Below, in pieces: positions 19,215-28,663 of a stretch of 64,000 bases of DNA. Position numbers and translations under genes: made by a program. The notes under the pieces were generated by a model that had not been told where the DNA came from, did not search any database, and saw nothing but the letters and a program-made list of their open reading frames with translations. The DNA comes from Moritella sp. JT01. Lineage in GTDB: Bacteria > Pseudomonadota > Gammaproteobacteria > Enterobacterales > Moritellaceae. Position 1 is the stretch's first letter; each line of letters opens with the position of its first letter. The DNA lies in NCBI RefSeq assembly GCF_001574435.1, contig NZ_LOCN01000018.1, positions 62,001 through 126,000 of the forward strand, in the 5' to 3' direction.

Positions 19215-19918
19215 CGTTTTATCATCGGGTAAGAAAGAAAAAAACCTTTTGAACGTCGATTTTTTATCAATTCAACACCCGGTAACTGCACGGCGATTTT
19301 TTTTCTCAACGAAGAGATACGCATATATATAGATCGGTCTTCTTCGTGATAACTAAAACCATGAATTTTTTCGAATAATACGGCAACAGATATAGGTTTC
19401 TCCGCATCTGACAATATTTCTAATAATTCATATTCTGAGGGAATGAGTTTAATCTGAATTTGATTGTAAAACACACTCGAATGCAGGGCACTTAAGTAAA
19501 ACTGATCACGACTTAAACTTTCTTCTTGTTGTTCGTCAACTTGCTTTTCAAGCAAATATAGATCGAGTTGGCGCTTGATTCTTTCACTTAACACTTTCGT
19601 TCTGATCGGCTTAGTAACGTAATCATTTGCCCCTAGAAGCAGAGAGTTTGTTTCTGTTAACTCTGTATCATTGGCGGTCATCATTACTATTGGCGCTTCA
19701 AATTTCAGATCTTTTAACGCTTTGAGTACGCTTAATCCTGAAGTATGTGGAAGCTGTATATCTAGGAGTACAAGTTTAGGTTGTTTTTCAATTATGAATT
19801 CTACAGCACCATCACCAGTATCAAGACAGTCGATATCATAACCTTCTATTTCAGAAAGAAAATAACACAACATCTCTCGTAACTGAAGATCATCCTCAAT
19901 GATTACAATGTCTAGCAT
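19211..19918 (-). CDS. OmpR-family response regulator
   Basis: The 235-residue protein has a receiver domain with acidic pocket EDD (8-10), phospho-acceptor Asp53 (LLDIQLP), Thr in MMTAND and Lys in VTKPI, then an OmpR/PhoB winged-helix domain ending RSKGFFLSYP. It should activate or repress transcription when phosphorylated by the kinase encoded 4 bases overlapping downstream. A good ribosome site (AGGT) lies 5 bases before the ATG. Candidate targets nearby are the Tad operon and the dsbA-like gene. Confidence 0.9.
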   Translation of the reverse strand: MLDIVIIEDDLQLREMLCYFLSEIEGYDIDCLDTGDGAVEFIIEKQPKLVLLDIQLPHTSGLSVLKALKDLKFEAPIVMMTANDTELTETNSLLLGANDYVTKPIRTKVLSERIKRQLDLYLLEKQVDEQQEESLSRDQFYLSALHSSVFYNQIQIKLIPSEYELLEILSDAEKPISVAVLFEKIHGFSYHEEDRSIYMRISSLRKKIAVQLPGVELIKNRRSKGFFLSYPMIKR

Positions 19919-20324
19919 ATAATACCTATATTCTTTGATTCAGCGAAAATGGCAGAATTTTTATAGTTATAACTCAAGTGGTTAAAATGAGATAAACATA
20001 ATCGATATAGAACCAATTAAACGACATTAAATCAACAATTAACCTTCCCCAGATTATCTCTCTAATAAAGCAAACAACGCAATGTTTAAATTGCATTTAT
20101 ATGATATTTACTTAGTACATAATGATAACGGTATATTTATAAAACAATTAATACCACAAATTGAATAGCTGCGACAATCGTATATACCATTAAAAATAAG
20201 AGGCCATGATTTCCCCCAACTAGATAACCGGATTGAATTGCCATCCCTGCAAAACAGACATAAGCTTGCATTTATTTTAATCAGATTTAGAATACCCATA
20301 ATATCAATCAATTAAGAGGCTTAA
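19919..20324. other. Intergenic region between the two-component operon and chorismate mutase
   Basis: About 400 bases, very AT-rich, between divergently transcribed genes. It must hold the promoters of both. I see no RNA gene, clear repeat or conserved operator; short frames here have no ribosome site or family resemblance. Confidence 0.5.
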
Positions 20325-20855
20325 ATGCTAAAAGGATTTACACTAATAGCGGTCACGCTACTTTCATTCAGCGCATTCGCAACACCAACACCATCAGAGC
20401 TGTTCTCAACCCTAAATCAACGATTGAGCTACATGGAAGATGTTGCCTTATATAAAGCAAATAACAATAAACCTATTGAAGACATTGAACGCGAGAAAGT
20501 GGTCATCGATAAAGCAAGTAAATCAGCAGCAAAAGTAGGCTTAGATAAACAAAGTGTGGTTGGTTTTTTCCAAACTCAAATCTCGGCGGCAAAGGCTATT
20601 CAATATAGATACCGCGCTGATTTATTAAGCCAAACCACCAGCAAAACACCTCGCGATTTAAAAACCGTCATTCGACCAGCACTGATCAAACTAGGGAAAG
20701 AAATCAATACAAAACTGGCTTTATATTTAAATGAAGGTGGTAAGTTTACAGCACAAGACTGGGAAACATTTAAAGTCACGCTGGATTCTCGTTATTTAAC
20801 CGATACAGACAAACAAGCGTTATTTAACGCTTTATCTAAAATACGACTTAAGTAA
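20325..20855 (+). CDS. aroQ: Periplasmic (gamma-class AroQ) chorismate mutase
   Basis: The 176-residue product has a signal peptide (residues 1 to about 19, ending SAFA) and an all-helical AroQ domain. The family pattern is clear: NQRLSYMEDVALYKANNNKP, then IEDIEREK, and FFQTQISAAKAIQ, which supply the Arg, Lys and Gln that hold chorismate. Secreted monofunctional AroQ-gamma enzymes convert chorismate to prephenate in the periplasm; their role is still debated. The gene stands alone and ends in a strong hairpin 9 bases beyond its stop. Confidence 0.88.
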   Translation: MLKGFTLIAVTLLSFSAFATPTPSELFSTLNQRLSYMEDVALYKANNNKPIEDIEREKVVIDKASKSAAKVGLDKQSVVGFFQTQISAAKAIQYRYRADLLSQTTSKTPRDLKTVIRPALIKLGKEINTKLALYLNEGGKFTAQDWETFKVTLDSRYLTDTDKQALFNALSKIRLK

Positions 20856-20864
20856 ATAAATCAT

Positions 20865-20890
20865 ATCAGGGCACGACTTAGTGCCCTGAT
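20865..20890. terminator. Hairpin terminator after chorismate mutase
   Basis: A perfect 10-bp stem (ATCAGGGCAC with GTGCCCTGAT) and 6-base loop lie between the convergent chorismate mutase and Lrp-type genes, just past both stops. It can act on either strand. Confidence 0.75.
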
Positions 20891-20892
20891 TA

Positions 20893-21369
20893 TCAGAACA
20901 GTGGTAATTTGGTCGAGTTCTTAATTTCTTTTACCGCAATATTAGATTGAATTGAATCAACCACTTTGATACGGCGTATTTCAGAAATCTTGTCATAGTA
21001 TTCGTCGAGATCTCTCGCTACAATTTGAAGAATAAAATCCGCACTGCCCGCAATACAAAAACACATGAGCACCCAATCAAAATCTCGAATAATCTGCTCA
21101 AATTTATCAGTCTCTTCTGGAGCATGATTATTTAAAGAAACCAGACTAAAGCCTATCACATTAAAACCAAGCTTTTTACGGTCTAAAACCGCCGTATAAT
21201 GAGTCACAATCCCTTCTTTCTCAAGTCGCTTCCAGCGTCTCCAACAGGGAGTTTCGCTTAAATTAACCCGCGCTCCTAACTCATTAATCTTAATTCTACA
21301 ATCGCGTTGCAAATGATCAAGGATAGTTAAATCGGTACCATCCAGCATTGTATTAGTGTTTTTTTTCAC
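20893..21369 (-). CDS. Lrp/AsnC-family transcriptional regulator
   Basis: The 158-residue protein has an N-terminal helix-turn-helix (TDLTILDHLQRDCRIKINEL, then ARVNLSETPCWRR) and a C-terminal RAM/AsnC ligand domain (residues about 70-150) with the VVDSIQSNIAVKEIK ending common in Lrp paralogues. It is divergent from a LysE-type exporter gene with about 150 bases between; such pairs usually mean that the regulator controls amino-acid export in response to a bound amino acid. Confidence 0.9.
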   Translation of the reverse strand: MKKNTNTMLDGTDLTILDHLQRDCRIKINELGARVNLSETPCWRRWKRLEKEGIVTHYTAVLDRKKLGFNVIGFSLVSLNNHAPEETDKFEQIIRDFDWVLMCFCIAGSADFILQIVARDLDEYYDKISEIRRIKVVDSIQSNIAVKEIKNSTKLPLF

Positions 21370-21519
21370 ATTTACTCCATTAAACGAAAAAAATCTCTAT
21401 TTTGAATCGTTATTGTAAAGTACATAGCAGTTTAATTTCAACGTACTTATGTAAACATATGTTTCTACTTTGTGAATAATCACAAATTAGAAGTCATGTT
21501 AAAATAATAAGGAACGTTG

Positions 21520-22152
21520 ATGTTTAGTCATGAATTTTATGCCTTAGTGATTATTACGTTAGTCACTGTCATAACCCCAGGTCCAGACTTTGTGGTGGTT
21601 GTTAAAAACACGGTTGGTGTATCGAGACGGGCGGGTTTTTTAACTGCGTTTGGTATTGCCACTGCAATTTGGGTACATATATTTTATTCTATTGTCGCGG
21701 TCCAATTTGTGGCAACGCAATCTGAATTTATATTTGAGGTAATTCGACTACTCGGGGCAAGCTATCTATTCTGGCTCGGATGGAAATCATTAACGTCGAC
21801 AGGACAGTCTTTGAAACCAAAAATAGAAACGGATAAAATTAAACGTTCTGCATTTTGGAAACAAGGTTTTATTAATAACCTACTAAATCCTAAAGCCACG
21901 CTTTTCTTTATCAGTATTTTTAGTCAAGTGATCGATCCCAATACCCCGATCTTCCTTCAGGTCGGATATGGTGTAGTAATAACGATTATCTGCTTTTCTT
22001 GGCTTTGCTTCATCTCAATTATGTTAACCATTGATAATATGAAGCCCTATGTCAATAAAATCGTGCAACCGGTTGAAAAAATAGCTGGCGTTATTTTTGT
22101 ATCCTACGCATCAATAGAGATTTATAACAGTTATCAACTTCACTTTTTATAA
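21520..22152 (+). CDS. LysE/RhtB-family amino-acid exporter
   Basis: The 210-residue membrane protein has six hydrophobic segments and the family signature TPGPDFVVVVKNTVGVSRRAG near the N-terminus and NNLLNPKATLFFIS in the middle. It should export amino acids or related compounds from the cytoplasm. I place the start at the ATG at 21520, because AAGGAA lies 5 bases upstream; a TTG three bases earlier is too close to that site. Divergent from the Lrp-type regulator, which is its likely controller. Confidence 0.9.
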   Translation: MFSHEFYALVIITLVTVITPGPDFVVVVKNTVGVSRRAGFLTAFGIATAIWVHIFYSIVAVQFVATQSEFIFEVIRLLGASYLFWLGWKSLTSTGQSLKPKIETDKIKRSAFWKQGFINNLLNPKATLFFISIFSQVIDPNTPIFLQVGYGVVITIICFSWLCFISIMLTIDNMKPYVNKIVQPVEKIAGVIFVSYASIEIYNSYQLHFL

Positions 22153-22239
22153 TTATTAAGCAACGTTGTGAAAGCTCGAGCCTGCATCGTTCGAGCGTAG
22201 CTGTAAAATATCTACTTAGCACACTACCTATCCTGGCAA

Positions 22240-22959
22240 TCAAAAATTACGATAAGCCTGCACTAATTCATCCAGAAAACCTCCCAATAATTGATTCATG
22301 CGTGCTGTCGAATGTTTGAGGATCGAACTCGGATCTTGAATATACTTACCTCTTGATTCAGTATTAAACGCTTGCTGGTCATGTTCAATCAAAGGGACTA
22401 GCTGCTCACTTATAAACTCAAGGTGGCACTGAAAACCATAGACTAACCTTGAATATCGCACGATTTGCCGTGGACACCCTTTACTCACCGCCAATACCAC
22501 ACTGTCACTTGTCAATCCTGGCATGTCATTATGCCAATGACCCACAACCTCTGCTAAATCAAACTCTGCTAATTTGGAATCCATGTGCCCATGCTCTGTC
22601 ATCGCAATAGGAAAGTAACCAATCTCTTGCTCAGGGCTTGTTTGGTACGCAGCACCTAAGGCTTCACCAATTAACTGCGCCCCCAAGCAAACTCCAATAA
22701 CGGCTTTATTATTCGTGATTGCCCGTTTAATAAATGCTTGCTCGCCAAGACTATCAAAGTGCGGACACTCCTCTTGGCGAGTGCGAGGGCTCTGCGGTCC
22801 ACCCAATATAACAAGTACATCAAATGCTTCATGTTCATAAACTAAGGGGTCATTTAAGTAAACGCGAGTGAAGCTGACTTGATAGTTATTTAGATGCGCC
22901 CACTCAGTGAAATACCCCGGCCCTTCGTAAGACTCATGCACAATAAAATGAATTCTCAT
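22240..22959 (-). CDS. Class I glutamine amidotransferase-like protein (GuaA N-domain-like)
   Basis: The 239-residue protein has the class I GATase triad: Cys91 in VIGVCLGAQL, and His179 and Glu181 in YGFQCHLEF. ILGGPQSPRT fits the oxyanion-strand region. It has no synthetase domain, so it belongs to the stand-alone GATase1 proteins related to YfeJ or gamma-glutamyl hydrolases; the substrate cannot be told. It is divergent from an AraC-type regulator gene with about 85 bases between, which suggests regulation by that protein. Confidence 0.85.
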   Translation of the reverse strand: MRIHFIVHESYEGPGYFTEWAHLNNYQVSFTRVYLNDPLVYEHEAFDVLVILGGPQSPRTRQEECPHFDSLGEQAFIKRAITNNKAVIGVCLGAQLIGEALGAAYQTSPEQEIGYFPIAMTEHGHMDSKLAEFDLAEVVGHWHNDMPGLTSDSVVLAVSKGCPRQIVRYSRLVYGFQCHLEFISEQLVPLIEHDQQAFNTESRGKYIQDPSSILKHSTARMNQLLGGFLDELVQAYRNF

Positions 22960-23043
22960 ATTTCCTCTATAACGATTCTGACTATTGGCTTTATGTTACA
23001 CTCTCCCCATAATGACTGAATAAGGCCATTGAGACACATAACC

Positions 23044-23868
23044 ATGCCAATCCGCCAATCACTATCTGCGAACACATTAATAGAGCAAAATCAGCATGCT
23101 CTCGCGCTGGTCAAAACAATCGAGATGCATAAGGGTTTTGTAGACAAGCAGCATCATCACAGCTGGCATCAGCTGATATTCCCAATCCAAGGGCTAATAC
23201 AAACGGAAGCGGATGAATATCAGTTCCTTGTTCCTCATACCACTGCGATCTTTATTCCAGCTGGCGTTAGCCATGAGTCAATAGCGATAACCGACACCAC
23301 GTTTATTGGTCTGTATATCAATCCCCAATATGGGCGATGTCATGAGATAGATGATGGGCAGCGACTTAAGCAAGTTTCGATGACGCCTTTTCTCAAAGAA
23401 CTAATCTTGATGATTAAACAGCAATGCCAAGCAGATCTAGCGACATCACATAGCAAAACGTTACGTTTAATTGAGGTGTTGTATGACCAAATCCATGCGA
23501 GTGAATCTTTCAAATTTAAATTATTAATTCCAAAGGACCGAAGAATAAAGATGATCTTTGAGCGGCTGACTGAAAAACCAGATCTCGGTTTAACATTGTC
23601 AAAATGGGGGGGGATAGTTGGGGCATCTGAACGAACGCTTTCTCGCATATTTGCTAAAGAGTTCAATACCTCGTTTGCTTTGTGGCGACAACATTTACGC
23701 CTGATCCAGTCACTGCCTCTGCTAGAGTCTGGACTTTCAATACAAAACATAGCGCATCAGGTGGGCTATCAAAATGATTCCTCTTATATAAAAGCATTTA
23801 AAGACCGCTTTGGCCTAACACCACAGCAGTTTCGCTTAAGAGATCATCGAATTTATGAGGCGTTGTAA
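23044..23868 (+). CDS. AraC-family regulator with cupin sensor domain
   Basis: The 274-residue protein has an N-terminal cupin-like domain (QHHHSWHQLIFPIQGLIQ) and a C-terminal AraC double helix-turn-helix: ASERTLSRIFAKEFNTSF and IQNIAHQVGYQNDSSYIKAF, then FGLTPQQFR. I start at ATG 23044; a TTG at 23029 is in frame but weak. It is divergent from the glutamine amidotransferase gene. The last 18 bases including the stop region are duplicated in tandem (see the repeat at 23850), which does not change the protein because the first copy supplies the stop. Confidence 0.88.
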   Translation: MPIRQSLSANTLIEQNQHALALVKTIEMHKGFVDKQHHHSWHQLIFPIQGLIQTEADEYQFLVPHTTAIFIPAGVSHESIAITDTTFIGLYINPQYGRCHEIDDGQRLKQVSMTPFLKELILMIKQQCQADLATSHSKTLRLIEVLYDQIHASESFKFKLLIPKDRRIKMIFERLTEKPDLGLTLSKWGGIVGASERTLSRIFAKEFNTSFALWRQHLRLIQSLPLLESGLSIQNIAHQVGYQNDSSYIKAFKDRFGLTPQQFRLRDHRIYEAL

Positions 23869-23885
23869 ATTTATGAGGCGTTGTA
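23850..23885 (+). repeat. Perfect 18-bp tandem duplication over the AraC gene stop
   Basis: The unit AATTTATGAGGCGTTGTA occurs twice back to back (23850-23867 and 23868-23885). The first unit encodes the C-terminal IYEAL and the stop TAA spans the junction. It looks like a recent slippage duplication. Confidence 0.9.
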
Positions 23886-24166
23886 GAAGCCACACCTGTT
23901 AGTCGATAACAGGTGTGGCAAGGCTGAAATATTCAGTAAGGTTAATTAAAATATATTTCGCATTTGATTAACGATTACCACCGAAATCAGAGTCAGGCTA
24001 CCACCATCATTAAAATAATTAAGGCCTTCTTCAGTTAAACGAGCCTACCCCATTTTATATAGTATCGGTTGCATTTACTCCTTGCATTGTAATATAGTGA
24101 TAACAATTCGTTAACATTAATGTAACACCAGTCACCCCCGACTTTAACTACAATTTGGATTAATAA

Positions 24167-25240
24167 ATGCCTCTACCTATAGTAAATCAAGTTCACCTTA
24201 CAGAGTTAAAATGTATCCACACCGATAATTATGTGGGTTACGACAATTACAGACTCGAATCTAGACTCGATAACGGTCCGTGGACTAAATTTCATGAAGG
24301 CAGTTTAAATACTGGATTACACACCACATTAGATTACGAAATGATATTTGTAGATCAAGCTGAGATTCGTCTTATTAATGAAGATATGATCACTTCTGAT
24401 GATGACCTTGGTACTGTGACTATCAACCCTGAACATGCTTGGAGTATGGCGATATTTGAAACATTTTCAGCTGAATATGAATTAAAATTTAGCGTTGCTC
24501 CCCATCTAGAGAAAGCGCTCACAATGGCAAAAGACATTTCTCGTGATCAGCGCAAATTAACTCATGAGGAGGTAATGGCTCGGAGAGAACCATCGGATGC
24601 TGAATTGGACGAACTTGCCATGTCAAAGTTGCCCGAATTAATGGCAAATGGGGCTGATGCGGTACTTACTGATGTCTTAACTACGAAGGCAAGAATGATG
24701 GCCGGCGAGGAAGGGCTTGAACCCCTACTTGGTGGTGACCTTGCTAGGCTTATCGAGTTACTGAACCCGCTGAAAGGTGTTATTGACGTGTACAGAAAAA
24801 GACAATACGCCACATTCCTGTTGGGAGGTGAGATCGATGTATCACAGGTTGTTGGCGAAGTTATAGGGGTCAGCTATGGATTAGCGTTGGCAATGGATTT
24901 CACTGAATGCCGATGGATTATTGAAGTTGGCGCTGGTATAGGTTTGCATGCTGGTGTCAGTGGTGGCATGTGGTTCGGGTTTAACCGTAATCCCCCTGAG
25001 GATGTTGGTGGAACTACGGTAGATTACGTTTACGGTTTTGATCTTAGTCCATTAAGCGGAGTTATATCCGCCTCGTTTGATCTCAATATCGATTTCAATA
25101 TACCAACGTTTAACCTTCAAGAGGTGTGTTATGGTATAAAAACTGGTGGGCTGCTTGAGCGTAGTGTAGGGGTAGCCTATTGCTATGTTATGAGTAAGAA
25201 TAACATCACTAATGGATTTCAAATGATAGATGTTGGATAA
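24167..25240 (+). CDS. Uncharacterised protein with a C2-like beta-sandwich N-terminus
   Basis: I do not recognise this 357-residue protein. There is no signal peptide. Residues about 8-88 look like a small beta-sandwich (LKCIHTDNYVGYDNY, then DLGTVTINP) reminiscent of C2-like domains. Residues about 110-215 are helical and charged, with many Met, Ala, Leu and Glu. From about 225 the sequence is Gly-rich and strand-like (EVGAGIGLHAGVSGGMWFGF), and could form a beta-barrel or membrane-active part. A weak GGA precedes the ATG. Third-position composition is more balanced than in neighbours. It stands alone; a toxin-like role is possible but unsupported. Confidence 0.6.
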   Translation: MPLPIVNQVHLTELKCIHTDNYVGYDNYRLESRLDNGPWTKFHEGSLNTGLHTTLDYEMIFVDQAEIRLINEDMITSDDDLGTVTINPEHAWSMAIFETFSAEYELKFSVAPHLEKALTMAKDISRDQRKLTHEEVMARREPSDAELDELAMSKLPELMANGADAVLTDVLTTKARMMAGEEGLEPLLGGDLARLIELLNPLKGVIDVYRKRQYATFLLGGEIDVSQVVGEVIGVSYGLALAMDFTECRWIIEVGAGIGLHAGVSGGMWFGFNRNPPEDVGGTTVDYVYGFDLSPLSGVISASFDLNIDFNIPTFNLQEVCYGIKTGGLLERSVGVAYCYVMSKNNITNGFQMIDVG

Positions 25241-25259
25241 GCAATAAGTTACGACCATT

Positions 25260-25281
25260 GGGCATAATCGTTTTTATGCCC
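25260..25281. terminator. Hairpin between convergent genes
   Basis: A 7-bp stem (GGGCATA with TATGCCC) with an 8-base T-rich loop lies between the gene ending at 25240 and the chemoreceptor gene ending at 25301. Confidence 0.55.
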
Positions 25282-25300
25282 TCTCTCATTTAACCGTTTA

Positions 25301-26923
25301 TTATCTCACTTGGAATTTATTTAACCAACTGGCTAAATCATCCGTTAGTTTCACTAATGTTTGCGTACTTTGCTCACCACTAGCAACGGTACTTGATAGC
25401 TGACAACTGCTTTCTTCAATCGTATTCACTTGCAGCGCAATATCTTCGCCCACCACTTTTTGCTCTGCCGCTGCGGTCGCGATTTCATGGCTCATTGATG
25501 AAATCGTTTCTAGCGCAGTCACAATTTGAGCCAAGGCTTCGGATGCATGTTGTGATTCTGTCACTGTACTAGCACTGGTTTCAGCACAAATATCCATGGT
25601 TGAAATCGCATTACGAGAACCCGTTTGCAGGTTCGTCACCATTTGTTGAATTTGTTTAGTACAGTCTTGCGTTCGCCCAGCAAGGTTTCTCACTTCATCA
25701 GCAACCACCGCAAAGCCGCGACCTTGTTCACCCGCACGCGCAGCTTCAATTGCAGCATTTAGCGCAAGTAAATTAGTTTGTCCGGCAATATCACCTATCA
25801 CATCTAAGATCTTAGTAATGTTATTTACATCATCATCTAATGCCGAAACCGCAGAACTGGCTGTATTAAGCTGCTCTGCAAGGCCTTGGATATTATTTAC
25901 TGTGCTATTAATTAAGTTATGCGTATCGACACTTTGCTTATCAGCATCGAGGGTATTCTGCGCTGTTGCTTGTGCGGAATCTGCGACAGCATTTGCTGAC
26001 GACGCCATTTCAGTCATCGCCGTCGCAATCATCGCGGTAGACTCCTGTTGTGTGTCCGTCAATTGACTAATCAATTTAGAACGAGAATCAACATCGTTTA
26101 ATTCTGTGCTTAACGCATTCAGTGCTTTACTCAAATGTTGAACCAGTTCGCCCAGCGACATACTCATGGTTTGTACCGCACCGTAAATACTGTCTTTTGG
26201 TGCATAGTCGTTAAATGATGTTGTAATTTTACCATCCGCAACGGACTGGATCGCAAACAGCACATCTTGTGGCTCACCACCGATAATCGCTATCATGCGT
26301 TTTATCGCCATAATTAACAGCGCTAAAATCAAACTCGCAACAATAAAGCATAAAGTAAACTGCCATTTAGCACTCGACCAAAAACGCGCATTCACTTCAT
26401 TTTCGCCAATACCCGTACCAACAACCCAACCCCAGCGTGCTGTTTTTTTCGCAATAGAATGCTTTTCCTCAATCGAACCATCAGCCAATCGCTGCGTCCA
26501 AGTATATTCCGCTATTTTAGACGTTTGGCGGTTCACCGCATTCATTAAGATCTGGCCGACACTCTGGCCTTTACTGTCTCTAAAATCATTAAAGCTAGTG
26601 CCATGCAATTGTGGATCAAGTGGCGCAGCTAGGAAGATAAGGTTTTCATCTGCGACGTACACGTATTCATTGTCTTTATAAATATTATTTCTCAGTACCT
26701 GAATCGCGATCAGTTTAGCTTGGGCTTCTTCTATGTCGCCACTCGCTACCATTTTTTCCATATCATTAATAAAATTATACGTGGTTTGAAAAATTTCAGT
26801 CACACGGGATTTATTATCTGCCGAGCTTGATGCTTTTAGCGTCCAAAGTCCCACAGCAGTAATGGCGACAAGTGCTGACAGTATGATACCAGCAAGTAAA
26901 TAAGATTGTGTTTTCAGATTCAT
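25301..26923 (-). CDS. Methyl-accepting chemotaxis protein with a Cache-type sensor
   Basis: The protein of about 540 residues has a first membrane segment (residues about 8-28), a periplasmic single-Cache-2-type domain with [16 protein letters not shown] and [14 protein letters not shown], a second membrane segment near 190-210, a short HAMP-like linker and a methyl-accepting signalling domain with the hairpin tip [21 protein letters not shown]... and [13 protein letters not shown]. Such receptors usually sense small organic acids. I start at ATG 26923, which puts the leader in the normal place; an in-frame ATG 33 bases upstream is possible. Confidence 0.9.
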   Translation of the reverse strand: MNLKTQSYLLAGIILSALVAITAVGLWTLKASSSADNKSRVTEIFQTTYNFINDMEKMVASGDIEEAQAKLIAIQVLRNNIYKDNEYVYVADENLIFLAAPLDPQLHGTSFNDFRDSKGQSVGQILMNAVNRQTSKIAEYTWTQRLADGSIEEKHSIAKKTARWGWVVGTGIGENEVNARFWSSAKWQFTLCFIVASLILALLIMAIKRMIAIIGGEPQDVLFAIQSVADGKITTSFNDYAPKDSIYGAVQTMSMSLGELVQHLSKALNALSTELNDVDSRSKLISQLTDTQQESTAMIATAMTEMASSANAVADSAQATAQNTLDADKQSVDTHNLINSTVNNIQGLAEQLNTASSAVSALDDDVNNITKILDVIGDIAGQTNLLALNAAIEAARAGEQGRGFAVVADEVRNLAGRTQDCTKQIQQMVTNLQTGSRNAISTMDICAETSASTVTESQHASEALAQIVTALETISSMSHEIATAAAEQKVVGEDIALQVNTIEESSCQLSSTVASGEQSTQTLVKLTDDLASWLNKFQVR

Positions 26924-27307
26924 AGTACGTACTTCTATCAGCAAATGAGTGGACATAGTTCTTATCGGCTAAATTGATTAAAACTTTACGATGTGTCCTA
27001 ATTAAACCACATCGCAGGTTAAAATTTCGAACTGGGATCAATTTTAGATACATTTAACTAATCATTATTAGGTATTCTGTCGGCTATATTAAGATTGATA
27101 CCCCATTCACCATTCCGCCAGCTAAAAACACAATAAAAACAACCTTTCACGCTAAATACACCTTAAAGCAGCTATAACTAAAATAGTTAATCTAGCTTGG
27201 TGAATAGAGATATTTTACTAATTATTATCGTTAGAATACCGATTAAAAATAGTATGAAATAAAATAGAAATTCATTTCACCATCACGACCGATAGGAGTT
27301 TAATACC
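26924..27307. other. Intergenic region upstream of the chemoreceptor and the DUF2165 gene
   Basis: About 380 bases between divergent genes. It is AT-rich and should carry both promoters. An AGGAG at 27295-27299 serves the DUF2165 gene. I see no RNA gene or repeat. Confidence 0.5.
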
Positions 27308-27817
27308 ATGATGAATCTCGCCCTCGTTCACCGAATCTCTAAAATCATCCTCAGTATATCTATCAGTCTTTTTTTTCTGCTTGTCGGTATCGACAACCTG
27401 CTTAACTTCAATGCAAACTATCAATTTGTGCAGCATGTGTTGGCGATGAATTCAGTGCAACCTTGGTTTGATGCCAGCACCCTTGAATATCGCACAGTAA
27501 CAAACCCCACCATTCAACTCATCAGCTATACGTGCATTATTTTTGCTGAGTTATTGGCGGGTATATTTGGTTTAATCGGTAGCATTGTCATGACAAAAAA
27601 CATTAACAAAACAGACTTTTCGCAGGGCCAAGCATGCTTCTTATTTGGTGGTTCAGTGGCGATTGCACTGTGGTATTTGGGCTTTGCGGTTATCGAAGGT
27701 GAGTGGTTTTCGATGTGGGCAAATCAATGGAATGGACAAATGAAAGCGTATACCTTTGCAACATCTATCCTTGTCTCGATGATTTATGTGTTAATTCCAA
27801 CACCAGAAGAAAAATAA
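27308..27817 (+). CDS. DUF2165-family small integral membrane protein
   Basis: The 169-residue protein has four hydrophobic segments (about 11-30, 75-95, 108-128, 140-162). The motif LLVGIDNLLNFNANYQFVQHV with TVTNPTIQLISY matches the DUF2165 family, whose function is unknown. A good ribosome site (AGGAG, 9 bases before ATG) is present. Two ATGs occur in tandem at the start. Neighbours do not hint at a pathway. Confidence 0.8.
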   Translation: MMNLALVHRISKIILSISISLFFLLVGIDNLLNFNANYQFVQHVLAMNSVQPWFDASTLEYRTVTNPTIQLISYTCIIFAELLAGIFGLIGSIVMTKNINKTDFSQGQACFLFGGSVAIALWYLGFAVIEGEWFSMWANQWNGQMKAYTFATSILVSMIYVLIPTPEEK

Positions 27818-27961
27818 TGTGCTTAGTGTAGGTCGTATAGCGAGTATTACCCCATGGATTTATACAGGAAAGGCCACGAACAGACTAAACCGACAGATAC
27901 GCTACAGTAATAAATAGATTTACTGTAGACTGTTTAGGTCTTTCTTATACGAGCGCTTTCA

Positions 27962-28267
27962 ATGTCTAATACCTGTCAAGATAATCAGTCAACTACTAAT
28001 ATTTCACTCGCACAATTAACGCAACAACTCGATGCGATGCACATTGCCCAATTAACCTCATTTGCTTATGGCCTACCGCCACTGTATTTTTGCCGTGAAT
28101 ATTTAGAGCAAGACGAGCAAACTGCCATTAGTCATTGCTTACAACGTTTAGAAAATGGCATAAGTAATCAGGATTTCACTTTAGACAGGTTAGCTGTTTT
28201 ATTAGCAGAGAACGATTATTATGACGACTACGAAGCGCGTCTACGTTTAGGGCCTGAGTTAGCATAA
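27962..28267 (+). CDS. Small hypothetical protein
   Basis: This 101-residue product is acidic and Leu-rich, with no signal peptide or membrane segment. It reads as mostly helical, with an NDYYDDYEARLRLGP tail. I do not recognise a family. No strong ribosome site is visible upstream of the ATG, but codon use looks normal for this genome and the frame is the only one open here. Low-copy regulatory or adaptor roles are possible; nothing supports one. Confidence 0.5.
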   Translation: MSNTCQDNQSTTNISLAQLTQQLDAMHIAQLTSFAYGLPPLYFCREYLEQDEQTAISHCLQRLENGISNQDFTLDRLAVLLAENDYYDDYEARLRLGPELA

Positions 28268-28663
28268 CTCAACGTCCTCATTAATGTCTTAGCGAAGGCC
28301 TTAAGATGTGTATCGATTTGCATACACGCTTCACCGCCTTCAATAATTTTGCAATCAGGGTCCGATTACAATCATTTGATATTCTATCAATAGTAAAACA
28401 GAATGAATTCAAACCCTAAGCCGTTAAACAAACGACATAAGACAATTTTAAACCAAACAATTCAACTCAAATATCTTTAATTATATTGAATACCCCTACA
28501 ACCCTCAGCGTCATCATGGTATTAATAACAAACTGTCTCCGATCAAACTTGACAAGAAACACAACTTAAACTGACAATATGTCGTGTAAAAAGGGAAGGA
28601 AAAGGAGCATGATTTCCTGTAACCATAGAGCAAGGACTGGCGTAGCGCGCCTTAAATAATAAA
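28268..28663. other. Intergenic region upstream of the large GGDEF-EAL gene
   Basis: About 395 bases without a convincing gene, hairpin or repeat. It probably holds the promoter of the following gene. The ATG at 28664 has only a poor ribosome site. Confidence 0.45.

Noticed and set aside
20108-20311. A 67-residue minus-strand frame between the response regulator and chorismate mutase genes
   Set aside because: No ribosome site or domain; base composition is that of spacer DNA.
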